A stretch of DNA of 64,000 nt from Plasmodiophora brassicae (lineage: Eukaryota > Endomyxa > Phytomyxea > Plasmodiophorida > Plasmodiophoridae). Made by a program: the position numbers and the translations under genes. The notes below the pieces were generated by a model that was not told the DNA's origin, did not search any database, and was given only the letters and a program-made list of their open reading frames with translations. The DNA is taken from NCBI GenBank assembly GCA_039704465.1, contig JASFAU010000019.1:248001-312000 (forward strand), in the 5' to 3' direction. Shown here piece after piece: positions 1 through 12,100 of the stretch; the stretch's first letter is position 1, and every line of letters starts with the position of its first letter.

Positions 1-1574
1 ACTGTAGTGTTAAAGCAAGCTCGGAGGTGCTACCACCGGTCTTTGGGACAGGTCCATCATCGGCCTGGTTCGAAGGCATCGATGTCGTCACCGTCAACGA
101 ACGCCGTAGTGAAATTAGACGACCGACGCACGAGCAGCGCGAAACAGTACCTGAGATACATCGCTCTGAACCAAGAACAGAGCATGCGTCACTCCTCGGA
201 CAGTGCCATGTGCGGCTGATTGGCGATGAACAGCCCAATGTCCTTCATCTGCATCGGCTATTGCATGATGGTTCCCGCTCCCGGACGTTGCACTGACGAA
301 ATGAATACCTAATGCCGCGGCGGCCGGACCCGCTCAGCCCCAGCTGAGCTGGGAGGACCGGCTCGGGCGCTAGAGTAGGCCCCCGAAATTCTGTACATGA
401 GGGCCGCGAAAAGCATGCGTGGCTGCCCAGCCAGCACAATTTGAGATAGGCGTGGACACGCGCCCTCCTAATCCTGCGTCACGCGCGACTCACGTACGTG
501 GTCGCGATTGTTCGAGTGTGATGGTTAATGCACTATTGACGCGTTCAGCTGTCGACTAACCGACTGAGACGGTGCAGAAAGGCGGTAAATTAAAGATGTC
601 AACAACCACGTTTCGCCTGGCGTCCATCGCAGAATATAAGACCTATTGGCAAGCCCAGACACTGCACGCCTAACCATTGGCAGACAGTGCGAACATTGCA
701 ATACATAATTAAGACCTGCAGCATTCGTGGATCGGAATATCTCTTGTTTATACTTACATACCGCAATTGCCGAACAACCTTCAAACGTATGAATGGGCAC
801 TAATGCAGCACTTTGGAGGCGTTGTCCCCTCGGGTCCTTTGTCTCACCGGCACTAGTTCAGAACGTTTTAGTTTCCAGCTGTTAATTTGATATACAGCGC
901 GCGGCGAAGCACGTCCCGAAAAGCTTTATCAACCGAAGGGCCCCAGCATGCGGTCGAAATTGGTTTGCGCGCAGCTTCTCTCGTGGAGTCGGGTGATCCC
1001 CATTCTACACAATGCGCCGTGCGTTTAGAACTCGTGCCAGACCCTTCGAGCTCAAACGAGGTAAAACAGATCCTGTAGCGGCTGGATACATACAAGCGAC
1101 GTCAGGAACGTGGGATCAGAACTCCCAGTTGCGCATCGCAGACTGCCCATTGCATAAGGTTACCGGCGTTTAGAACGATGTATTCATCGTCTTGGCGAGC
1201 TTTTGTCGCTCGTTATTCGCAGAGTTTCAGGCGCGAAAAAAGGGACGCGCAACTTACAAGGCTGGCTATGCAGTTTCGCAACCTCCCATACGTCAATGGG
1301 CACTTCTACAGCCCCTACTCGGTCGAATCTTGAGCGACTGCTGGATGTGCGACTGGCGCGCCAAATGTCCGTCAGGCGGGCGCGGGCTGCCGTGCCGACG
1401 GTGCCGTACGTGTGCGCCGGTGCCGTGCAGGTTCCCCGATGATGTGCGGGTACGCGTCGTCCCCCGGGCAGATATGAGGATGATCGTGGCAGAATCTGTC
1501 TGATATTACGTGATCTTACGATTTGAATCGTCGGGCGCGTATCGATCTGCGACGACGGGTTCGGGGGCGGCGTA
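1..1574. other. No supported gene
   Basis: Only short overlapping ORFs on both strands, none with a recognisable domain or a convincing splice pattern. The last few hundred bases should include the promoter and 5' UTR of the gene starting at 1575. I see no repeat family shared with the rest of the window. Confidence 0.5.
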
Positions 1575-4500
1575 ATGGCCGCGCTCATGTCGCGCGTGTC
1601 CAGCCTGATCGGCGCCGCAGGCACGACGCCGTCGAAACCGGAAGCGACCAAGAAGGCGGCGCCGCTGGCCCTGAAGGATATCGGCCACGATGACGACCAG
1701 GTCGAATCGATGAAGTCGCCGATGGCGGACACGACGATCGACCTGGCGGACAGCTCGCTGAAGACGCAGCTGGGCCTGCTGCCCGTCGACCAGGCCGTCC
1801 TGCTCTGCGTCACGATCATGCGGGCCGCCGTCGACTCGCAGCAGCAGCACGACGTCAGCGCCGACCTGTCCGACCAGCTGCGCATCGCCGTGCGCTTCGT
1901 CACGAAGCTGCCCGACCCGTCGCCGACCGAGACGGCGCTGGACCAGTTCGTGCTGACCCACAAGGGCCTCGACATACTCATCGACCTGGCCAGGTCGCCG
2001 AACGTCACCAGGGACGCCGTCCGCGCTCTGTACCGCGTCGCCAGCGTCGACGCCTTCCTGAAAGCTGCCGTGGCCAGTCAGGTGCGGCGTGTTCCGCGGG
2101 GCTGTGCCGCACGGCACCACGCTTAGGCCTGTTTTCTACAGGTGCCCAAGGCCGTTGTCGACCTTCTCGGCGGGAACCTGCTGGAGAGCGACCCGTCGTT
2201 GCAGAACGACGGCCTGCTGCTGCTGGGGAACCTGTCGTTCGACCCGGAGGCGCGCGCCGCCATCGGCGCCGCCGGCGGCATCGACGCCATCCTGCGCATC
2301 CTGCGCCGGGCGCGAAGCAACTCGGAGCAGATCGATCAGTGCTGCTATGCGCTCGCCAACCTCGCCGTCTCCAACCATGCGAACAGCCAGGCACGGGTGG
2401 TCGTCACGTTCGTCTCGTGCGTGCGGTGCTAACGGCGGCCGGGGTCCCGCAGACGATGATCGACCTTGGCGCCATCGACGACATCGTCCGCATCATGGCG
2501 ATGCATTCGCGCGATGCCCGATTGCTGGAGAGCGTCATGTTCGTCCTGACGAACCTGTGCGCCGACGGCGAGACGTCGCGCATGCAGATCGTGTCGGCTG
2601 GCGGCGGCCGCATCCTCGGTCAAGTCCTCGAGCAGCACGCCCTGAAGACGTCCCTCGTCCATGCCGCCCTCCGAACACTCGGTGCCGCGATTTGTGCTGG
2701 TTTGCCAATGGCCCCCACTGACGAACGAACCTAACAGGCAACCTGGCGTGTAGTGCAGCCGCCGTGCAGACGCTGCTACGTGATGGCCTGGTGCGGATTC
2801 TGATGGGGAAGCTCACCGAGATTACCGGGGTCCACGAGAAGGAACTCGCTGTCCTGGTCCTGTCGAACATGGCGATAGAGGGCGACCATCAAACGTTCGA
2901 GGAGATGTGCGGCGCCGACTCGATCGTTCCGCAACTGGTCGCGCTGTGCACCGAACGCACCATACTCATGGTGAGCCTGACATGGCCAGCGACGACACTG
3001 CAGCACTGATACACCCGTTTCCAGGTGGTTGTTGGCCTGCTCGACACGATCGCTGGGAAGCACCCTGCGTTCGAACAGCAGGACACAACGTGGACGATGG
3101 TGTTCCCGATGCTAATCGCGTCTTTGCCTGACCTGATATCGCCGGGACATCCCGACCATGGTCGGGCCCGCTGCGTGTCCATCCCTCGTCCCATCCGAAT
3201 TAGACGACCTGACTCGCATGCAGAGCGACTGCGTCTCGAGGCCGTTCAGCACGTTTACCATGCCGTCGGCCTACTGGCCGGCAACCCCGACCATGTGGAC
3301 CTTGTCCAGAACCTACACGAGTTCCGCAACGTCCTGTACACCACGCTCGATTTCGACGTCAACGTACGTCGCATCACCGGCGCTTCCTGTATCGTTCGTG
3401 ACAGACCGCCACAGGCGACGAAGGAGGATGTCGAGTGCACCGTACAGGCGTTATGGTGCCTGGGTACGAATACTGCCACTCGCATGGAGGGTGTCGTTCT
3501 GAGGAATGCGCGTCCAGGCCGCTTGATAGTCCCTCTGTCCATCGAGCAGATCGAGGCGGAGAAGGTGGTCGTGCGCGTTCAGACCCTGTTGGGAACGCTG
3601 CTCGCCATGCTGGCGCCATCGGACACCAACAGCGAAATCTGGTCAGCGTTCGGTACGCACGCGCGCCTTGTGGTACCTGCTGTTACGTCATCTAACGTCA
3701 GACAGCCGCTGCTCTGCGATTGTTGTCCCAGTTGGCAACCAATCACCGGTCGATCAATACGGAGATGGCGCGCCGGTCGATCCCGATGCTGACCAAGGCG
3801 CTCGTCCTGTTCACCGATCGGAAACCGCACCCGGACCCGGAGACGTCCGCCGCCTTCGCCAGCTTGTTATCCGCCATCTCGTCTTCGCAGACGTCGCTAG
3901 TCCACCTCGGTACCGTGCCAGGGGGTGTCCATCGTGGTGTGCGCGCGATCTCACCGATTGCACCAGGGCCGGATTGTGCCGCGGCCATCAGCAAGCTGTT
4001 GAAGACCGCGACGAGCCAGGACGGGACGTTGACGGTTGCATCCGCCGCCACCTTCATTGTCCTTCTCGCCCGGATGGCCGCTGCCGATCGTCGTGGCAAC
4101 ATTCGTCGAGCGCTGTCACCAGCCGTCCTGACCCCCGTCCTGAAGGCGCTACAGGTAAACTCGCTATGGACAAACCCGTCGGCGTTGATAGACGCGACGT
4201 GCGTGTCGTAGAGTGGCGCGTCGATCCAGTTCCAGGCCAGCGAACCTACCAAGAACAGCGGTGAAGAGTCGGTCGTCACCTCGCTCATACAAGCGTGCGC
4301 GCAACTGCAAACGGTGCTGGAGTCGCCCGCCCTCGACTCGACCGCCCCAGAGTCCCAGCCAACCGCCGAGTCCTTCTCCCCACAAGCGAGGAAACCGTAA
4401 CGAACCAACCGACGTCGGCAACCTTTGTCGTATCCGCTGACGCATCCGGACAGGTTCCTGCTGGACGCGTCGCAGTCCAGCCCGAAGGTGGACAGCGTTC

Positions 4501-6452
4501 GTCGCGTGTCCCGCGCGCTGTCCCCGGCCATGTCCCCGCCTGCATCCCCAGCGCTACGTAGCCACGATTCCGTGCCTGAGACGCCCAACCGGCAGCAACC
4601 GACCGTGTTCGAGTCGCGATCGCAGTCGATCGTGTCCGATTCGCCAGCGTCGCCCACGTCGGGCGGGTCGACGAAATTCAGCTTCAGCACGGGCAGCATC
4701 AGCGTCGTCGACGAACCCGGCCGCGACTGGGACACGCTCCTCGACGAATGCGCCGGCGACGTCGCCAAGCTGCGATCGCACCCGAACATTCAGCCGCTGG
4801 TCAGCATGGGCGTTCCCGCTGAGCATCGCGCGCAGGTAACGTGCAGGGCGTTTCGTCACCGGCCAGTGCGCTTACGCCATTCGTGGCAGGTCTGGCGCAT
4901 TCTGTCGGGGAGCGATCAGATGCGGCAACGGTACAACGCCGGGTACTACGACCTGCTGGTGCAGATCGCCCAGGAGCACGGGTCGCCGGCCGAGGTCGAG
5001 ATCCGGAAGGACATTCGACGCACGCTGCCCCATACCGACCTGTTCAAGACCGAGGACGGCGTGGCGAAGCTCGAACGAGTCCTGTCGGCGTACTGCCTGA
5101 GGAACAGCGAGACGGTCGGGTACTGTCAGAGCATGAACAACCTGTGCGGGGCCCTGCTCACCGTCCTGGACGAGGAGGACGCCTTCTGGGTCCTGTCCTG
5201 CATGATCGAGACCCGCGTCGGGTACTACTGCAAGTCGATGTGCGCCCTGCTTGTCGACCAGCGCGTCCTTCGCGACATGCTGTCGTACGAGGAACCGCAA
5301 CTGTACGATCATCTGACCTCGCATGGAGTCAATCTGGACACGTTCACAGTGTACGCCCGTTGCGCGTTCTCGTTGCCATCCGGGGACAATGATGCCGTCC
5401 AACAGGTCGTGGTTCCTGTGTCTGTTCATGGAGGCCCCTGTGCGTTTCGAGGAGACGCTGATCCTGTGGGACAACATCCTCATGGTCGGCGACGAGCTGA
5501 TCTTCCAGTTCGCGCTCGGCATCTTCCGGTCATGCAGGGCGCAGATCATGGCGCTCGACAGCGATAGCGAACTGCTCGTCTACTTCCTGCACGGGATGTC
5601 GAAGGACATCCCGCCGGTCAGCGTCCTCCTCAAGGAGATCCGGCACGGCGACCTGACCGCCGAGCTGACCGCCTTGCGGGAGCTCCACGAGAAGGCCGTC
5701 GTCCAAGAGAGCATGGGCATTCGCCCCGGGACGCTGCTGAACTTTGAATCACAGTACTCGTTCAGCGAGGAGGAGATCGACGCGCTGTGGAAGGCGTTCC
5801 TGGCCCCCTCACCGTGGCACATCCTGCTGCACGCGTCCATACCGAACAGCAGATGGTTGCAGCAGAGCCTGGCCGTTTCCGTGTTCGACAAGTGAGGGAG
5901 TGTCGACGTTACGCATGCGGCGAACGGCGTGTCTGATGATGGCGGTGGTGTGTGTGTGCAGGATCAAAGATAACTGGCGGGACCACGGCCTGATGTCGGG
6001 ACTCATGGACCGGCTGTTCATCGTCATCGATACCAACGGAACGAAGCACGTCGACTTTGGCGAGTTCCTCGTCGCGGCCAACATTCTCCTGAAAGGATCG
6101 CAGGACGACCGCCTGCAGTTCTGTTTCATGTTCGCCGACGCCAACGACGACCACCTCATCTCCAGGTACGAAATTTGGGCGACAGAACCTGCTCCAGGCG
6201 GGGTCGTAACGGCGCGCCGCGTTCAGGGATGAAATGACCAGACTGGTGACCATGCTGGAGGAGACGTACAACGGGCGGCAAGGGGCATGCGACGCCGCCA
6301 CCCGCTTCGTCGACGACGTGTTCACCGATGCGCAGCCGTCGGACAGCCAGCTGGACTACGAGGAGTTCTCCCACTTCGCCCTGATCCACCCTCTGGTCTG
6401 CTCCTTCTTCCGGCTACAACCCAGCCCCGTCCTGGCCAATGTTACACCCTGA
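1575..6452 (+). CDS. Armadillo-repeat / TBC Rab-GAP / EF-hand fusion protein
   Basis: Predicted 1351 aa from 15 exons: 1575-2081, 2142-2396, 2453-2681, 2738-2970, 3025-3160, 3224-3363, 3415-3652, 3706-3909, 3967-4154, 4230-4396, 4454-4835, 4890-5350, 5406-5891, 5962-6165, 6227-6452. The sum is an exact multiple of three. Residues 1 to about 720 are helical ARM-type repeats (LLLLGNLSFDPEARAAIG, VLVLSNMAIEG). A Ser/Pro-rich linker follows, then a TBC domain from about residue 893 with the arginine-finger motif IRKDIRRTLP (about residue 931) and the glutamine-finger segment YCQSMNNL (about 970). EF-hand loops follow (DTNGTKHVDFGE, then DANDDHLIS completed across the last intron). TBC domains accelerate GTP hydrolysis by Rab GTPases, and both catalytic fingers are present, so an active GAP is expected. 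TBC plus EF-hand resembles the TBC1D8/9 group; the ARM N-terminus is not typical of that group. The introns at 3161-3223 and 4155-4229 are the least certain boundaries. Confidence 0.85.
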
Positions 6453-6708
6453 CACACCCTCATTCGGGAAACCCTACTGCGCGTGCAGTTCGTGACTGCG
6501 CAGCTGCAGCCCGTGATGTGGACTCGCGGCCGTCGCCGGCTGCAGACACGGCTGTGATGGGGCGTACCCCCGTCGGTGCAGTTCGTGACGTGGGCGACGG
6601 CAGGGGTTTAACGTTTTGGCGCGCTTTCCGCGGACTTTGAGCGGGTTGGGCGTTTGGCGGGCCCCGCTCGCTCACAGTGCCGGTTGGGTTCAGTTGCTGC
6701 CCGATCGA

Positions 6709-8445
6709 ATGCTGGCCGGCCTGCTGCAACGGGAGCGACTGGGCGCCCGCAGGCACCCGACCACACCTTTCAGCCGTTAGACCTGTGGCTGTCGCCGCCC
6801 TGTTCGCGTCTGACAACGATCTGCGCGTAGTGCTGCGATGCGGGACGTATCGATGCGAGGCCGACGATGCGTTCTCGTTCGACGGGATCGGGCTCGAAGG
6901 CGAACCCGTCATCCCGTACGTCGTGCAGTTTAACCAGGTCGGTCGGTGTGTCGTGAGCAAGGCGCTCTCGCGACCGAGCGCGCTTAGTTGGTGACGGCAG
7001 GTCAACAATGGCCGGCAGTATTGCATGGTCGCCGACGAAGACGGATTCGTCTCCGTACTTGATACGAACATCGAGCGGAGGTCCACGATCTATCGCAGGC
7101 AACTGCATCAGAACGCGATATTCGCGTCGTGCTGGATCGACAACGACTCCTGCTTCCTGACGGCGTCCGGCGATCGCACCTGCCGCGTATCGAATATCGG
7201 TAGCGCGCGTTGCGAACGAGAATCGTGCACGTCCGTTTGATATGTGCACATCAGAGACGGGCGCGCAGATTGTCGCCTGTGGCCACGAGGCGTCCGTGAA
7301 GTCTGTCAGTGCCCAGAGGACCAACTCGAAAGTCTTCGCAAGCGGGTCCAGGGACGGAAACGTCTTCATCTGGTGCATCGTCCATACATTGTGCTGCGTG
7401 CGCGCTGGCAACCTAATTCGTTCGCATAGGGATGTCCGAAGGCTAAGCCATGTGCCCGGTTCACATTTGCATCCAGTCGCCAAGCTGAGTTCCGTCCATG
7501 GTGCCGGCCAGCGAAGCACCCGGTCCCGACGCTCGCTCCCATCGCCTGCTTCACAGTGCGTCTCGGCGGTGCAATTCGTCGCTGACGACAACATTCTGTG
7601 CACCGCCGGGGCGTCCGACGGCACCATCAAGCTGTTCGACCTGAGGAAGTTTGCAACGGAGCACTGCGTCGCGACCTATTCCATGAACGCTGTACGTCCG
7701 CTCTGCGATTCGCGTCCCTGCAACGCGCTGATCTGCTGCAGAATACGGGTGTATCCAGCCTCGCTGTCGACGAGCTCACGGGCCGGTCCCGGCTGCTGGT
7801 CAGTTACACCAGCGGCCTGTTGAATGTATTCGCCGACTGCCGGGAGCAGGTCTGTGGGCCGCGCCTCGTTTCGAACGAACGCTTACGGTGGCGTTCAGGG
7901 GCTAACGGAACCGATCGCGTTCTTCAACGAGCGCGCGAAACTGAAGAACTCGTTCTACGTTAAATCGTGTTTCTCGCCGTGCGGAAGGTGGCCGTGGGTT
8001 CTGGTGGCGACGAATGGCGGATGGCGCTGACCAGGACGACGCTGTCAGGTACATTCTGTCGGGTGCCGCCACTGGCCGCCTCCTGCTGTTCGACTCCCTT
8101 CAGCCTCACATCGCGGCGGACATCGAGGGATCCGAACTCCAAGGCGACATCAACGGTGTCGCCTGGTCGCCCCATGATTTCGCCCTGATCGGGGCCTGCT
8201 CGGACGGTATGCCATCTCCCGCTCGCATCGGGCTGGGCGCTTCCTGACGATTGCCCGCAGACGGTGACATCAGGCTGTGGCGATACCACCGCAACGACAG
8301 TGTCGAGCGGCATCCACGTGCACAGGCCGCACCTGTGCCCGCCCCCAGCCCTGCGACAACGGCGCCGAACGCTGCCGTCCGGCAGGCGACCCTGTTCCAG
8401 TTCTGGGACCGCAGACACGGTTCCGCCCGGTCTCGTCATAAATGA
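6709..8445 (+). CDS. DTL: CDT2/DTL-like WD40 substrate receptor of CRL4 ubiquitin ligase
   Basis: 435 aa from nine exons: 6709-6775, 6831-6952, 7001-7199, 7255-7372, 7430-7691, 7742-7849, 7899-7987, 8049-8206, 8261-8445; the total is in frame. The second donor could instead be at 6938, giving 430 aa. The WD40 repeats match the CDT2 order: MVADEDGFVSVLDT, FLTASGDRTCRV, VFASGSRDGNVFIWDVR (WD restored by splicing), LCTAGASDGTIKLFDLRKF, KNSFYVKSCFSPCGR and GACSDGDIRLWRY. CDT2 recruits PCNA-bound substrates such as Cdt1 to CUL4-DDB1 in S phase and after damage. The C-terminus ends in QATLFQFW (residues 416-423), a consensus PIP box, followed by a basic tail. The start at 6709 is chosen because exons 1 and 2 then align with the conserved CDT2 N-terminus. 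The protein is shorter than metazoan CDT2, which has a long C-terminal tail. Confidence 0.85.
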
Positions 8446-9137
8446 TGCTTCGCGCGGGACGAAACCACCCCCCGCGTCTGTTTCGTCAGATACGATGCGG
8501 GTCGTAGGTATGATTGGCGTCCGGCCGATCCGCGGTGCCCTCGTCCGCCTGCAGCCTGGCGTCCTGAGTACTTGTTGTAAGGCCCGCTTAGATTGTGCCA
8601 GGCGCGCCAGTTGACGGCGGCGCGTCAATGGCAGGCAAGGTCGCCTGCGCCTCCCCTTGTCCAACTTCGACGCGCTATTCTGCACGAACGGCGCTGGCTG
8701 CGACGCTGTGTGGCATAGCGCATTGTGATGCGCTTGTCGCGCCCGACAACGTCATGAAGCGGTTTGGTCGTTAAAGGCGCCTGCCGTTCCCCCGACGGGC
8801 CTAACTGCAAACGCATTGGTCACTGCGGCCGCATTCAAACCGGCCTAGCGCTGCCGGGAACCATGGCAGTGGAAAACGAACTTCATCGCTGCATTCTGCT
8901 GAACGTCGCCGACGTCCCCATTTAAATTACGCTTCGTTTGATGGGGTCGACGTCCCGTCTCGAGGTTATAGGCGCAATCGGCCTTCCCGCGTCCACGTTG
9001 TGGTACTATGTGGTAGTTGCCCTCACATAGAGTCTGAACCACGAGGCTCTCGCTGACCGGCACAGCAGTGCCGGCTAGGTAATCATGGCCAGGAGGAGTA
9101 CGGGATCACTGTGTACACCCGCTGAAGCGGGGCTCTC
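8446..9137. other. Intergenic, nothing recognised
   Basis: Spacer between the CDT2-like gene and the large membrane protein gene. ORFs here are short and lack domains or matching splice sites. It probably contains the terminator of the first gene and the promoter of the second. Confidence 0.5.
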
Positions 9138-12100
9138 ATGGGTCTCCGTTCGCTGTCGTCGGCGGGTTCGTCGGCGCAGTCGTTCGGGTCGGAGGCGGCC
9201 ATCGCCGATGACCTGGATTTCAGTCTCGGCCAAGATGGGACCCAGAAGTCGTCCTGGGCGGAACGAGTTGTGGCATGGTTCAACTCGTGTCAAGCCGGAT
9301 TTATTGCCCTGCTGTACATCATGTCCAAGTCGTCGGCGCATTCCGCCGCCTTCGACGTCGTCGTTGAAGTTATCGAAGCGCTTCAAATGGTAAGTCCTAG
9401 CAACGAACAATAGCGCGCGTCGTGCCCAACTAATTACCGATGCAGATGGCGTTAATGGTGCCGCCCGCAGACGCGTTTAACTTTGGACTGGAACAGCCCA
9501 TCCAGTCATGGTTCGACTTTGCGCTGTATTTCACAGTGCTTCCGGTGGTCCTCGGTTATAAAGCCAACGAGATCGGCAACTACCTGTCCGCAGGACTGCT
9601 GACGATACTGTTGGCAATCGGCACATATCTCGGATACGCGTGCGTTGCTGGCAGCACCCGGTATATGTGGATCGCTGTCGTGTTCCGCAGCCTTGCCGGC
9701 GCGCTGGTCACCTTCATGTACGTGCCTGTCTTGGGGATTCTCACGGGGTACTTCGCGTTCCAAGATCTACCGAGCTGGGCGGCCACCTTCATTACGGTCC
9801 TAATGCTCGCCCTGGCGCCTGTAATCGCCATCGTCGGCGCTGTCATCGCACTAACCATGTTTGAATCGGACCCAACAAGTACGGCAACGTCGGCTCGATC
9901 GCATTCGCGTATCTTCCAACTGCGATTCGCAGTGAAGACAATCCTGACAGTGCTCAGCCAATACCTATGGTGGACCCCGATCGCGCAAACCGATGCTGTC
10001 CGTATCTGCTGGGCCCTGCTCACCCTTGCCTCTGCGTTCACTCTCGCATATCTCGAGGTGATGTATCAGCCGTTCTACAACATGAAATCGAATATGTTGC
10101 ATGCGGTGTCGCAGTCAGTGGTGTTCTGGGCGGTTTTATGCAGCACGTTTCTTCGGGTCATCCTCCCGGGGACCGTCAGCGTTATGACCTTGTTCTTCGG
10201 CGGGCCCCTGCTCGTTGTACCACTGATAATCCTGGCCGTCAAGGCCCGCCGGTCCCACCTCGACCGCCTCGTCATCGCCAAATGTTCGAATGTCTACGAA
10301 GTTGAGCTCTGCTGTCGCCCTGCAGATTGGCGCAATGCAACAGACAGTGAACTCGATTCTATTGCCGCCAAATATGAGCAAGCCCATGAGAGGTTCCCGA
10401 AATCAGTCGCACTGTACGTCCCACTAACTGTCTGTTGCATGCCACGCAGATCGGCAGGACAATGACCTGTTTACGTGTAGGCACATCTTCGAGTCGGTAT
10501 TTCTGCTGAGCGTGAGAAACGCGACGTTGCAGGCCCGGAAGGTGCTGCTTCGTGCAGACAAACTTGAACTGTCGGTGGACCAGAAGTTCTATCTGTTCCG
10601 TCAGGTACGCAAGCTGAAAGAGTGCATGGAATCGTGGACCATGGGACAAGGCCGTGCCGCGCTTGAGTACGTCAACTTGGAGCGGGGCCTGCAAGAGGCT
10701 CGCCGGATGGACATGAAGTGCTGCCAGGCGATGGTGCAGTTCTGGATCGAGATTGACAAGAAGGCAGACATGAACAGGGTTCTGCGATTGACGCAGGCCA
10801 TTGGGTTCCTGACCAACCGGGCATCGGCCGCATATCGGACGCTCGTGCGTCGATCGCCGAACTCCCCCAAGGCCCTGCACATGTACGCCGGGTTCTTACA
10901 TACCGTTATCAACAATACCGACCTCGCGGACCGCATGTCGATCAAAGCGGAACGGGCGGTCAACCTGCGTCGTCAGGAGGGTGGTGCACAGCATGACTTC
11001 ATGGATGAGCAGGTGGCCACTGTAACAATTTCCATCACCGATGACACCAGCAATAACTTTTCTATGGGCTCTGTTGTCACTGTCAACGACCCCGCTGTGA
11101 CGTTGCTCGGCGACGGGGTTGTCGGCCGTGACTTGCATCAGTTTCTCCTGCCGCCGTGGTCAACCGTCTTTCCGACGGTTGCAACCAGGTACTTGGACTC
11201 AGGCGAGTCCGATCTGTTTATGCGCCCGATTAACGCGTTCTGCAAGAACGCCAAGGGCGAGCTTTTCCAAGGAACTATATTTCTGCGCCCGTTCTCTCAC
11301 GATGGCATCACATTCGTCATGTTTGCGTCCATCGTGCCGACGTCATCTCCATCGTCCAGTATCGTGATTGCTGATAGCGGTACTGGGTTGGTGTTTGGAA
11401 TGTCAGCCGCGGCGTTCAGCCTTTTCCAAGTCGGAGTCGACGATTTGGCATCCAACTCTCTGAAGATCACCGACCTGATCCAGGATTACGATGACAACAG
11501 GGAGGAGTTCCTTCGTGACCCAGGCGTAGCCCATGAGGCAGCAATGTCGCATCGCGTATCGTTGGACGATCCCGGACGGATCAATGTGGCCGTCACTTTG
11601 TTCCAGGTGCACACTGAAACCGTCGATGCCATCATCGTCAGCACATTCGACGAACCGAGCCACTCAGTGACGTTTTCAGCGCCCAGGGTCTCTATTGCGC
11701 CGCCAGTCGACAGCGCCAGCGAAGTGTCGGATTCGGAACGTGACCTGACGTCGTTGGCCGTTATCGCACCGGAACAGACAAGTGGAGGTCGCTCTCGACG
11801 GCGATCCTCTGGCCAAAGCAGTCGCAAGGTTCAGTTTACTGCGTCTCAGGATATGTCGGACGTGACGAATACGACCTGTATCGATCGTGTGAACGCGTCG
11901 GAGAAGGAAGATGCGGGTAATGCAAATACGGGATCCGGTCATGGTCGAGGGCGGAACACCAACGGGGGCCCTCCTTCGGCGTCATCTGTGTCGGAGGCAA
12001 ATTCGAGCGTCAACCAAGCACGGGCGTTACGCCGTGCCCTACTGCGAAACAATTCTGCATTGGACCCCAGCCTACGATCTTTCCGGAACATGTACCTCGG

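Noticed and set aside
1184..2008. 274-codon minus-strand frame
   Set aside because: Antisense to the first exon of the ARM-TBC gene; long only because of high GC, with no domain.
3743..4789. 348-codon minus-strand frame
   Set aside because: Antisense to the ARM/linker region of the ARM-TBC gene, which has consistent splice sites.
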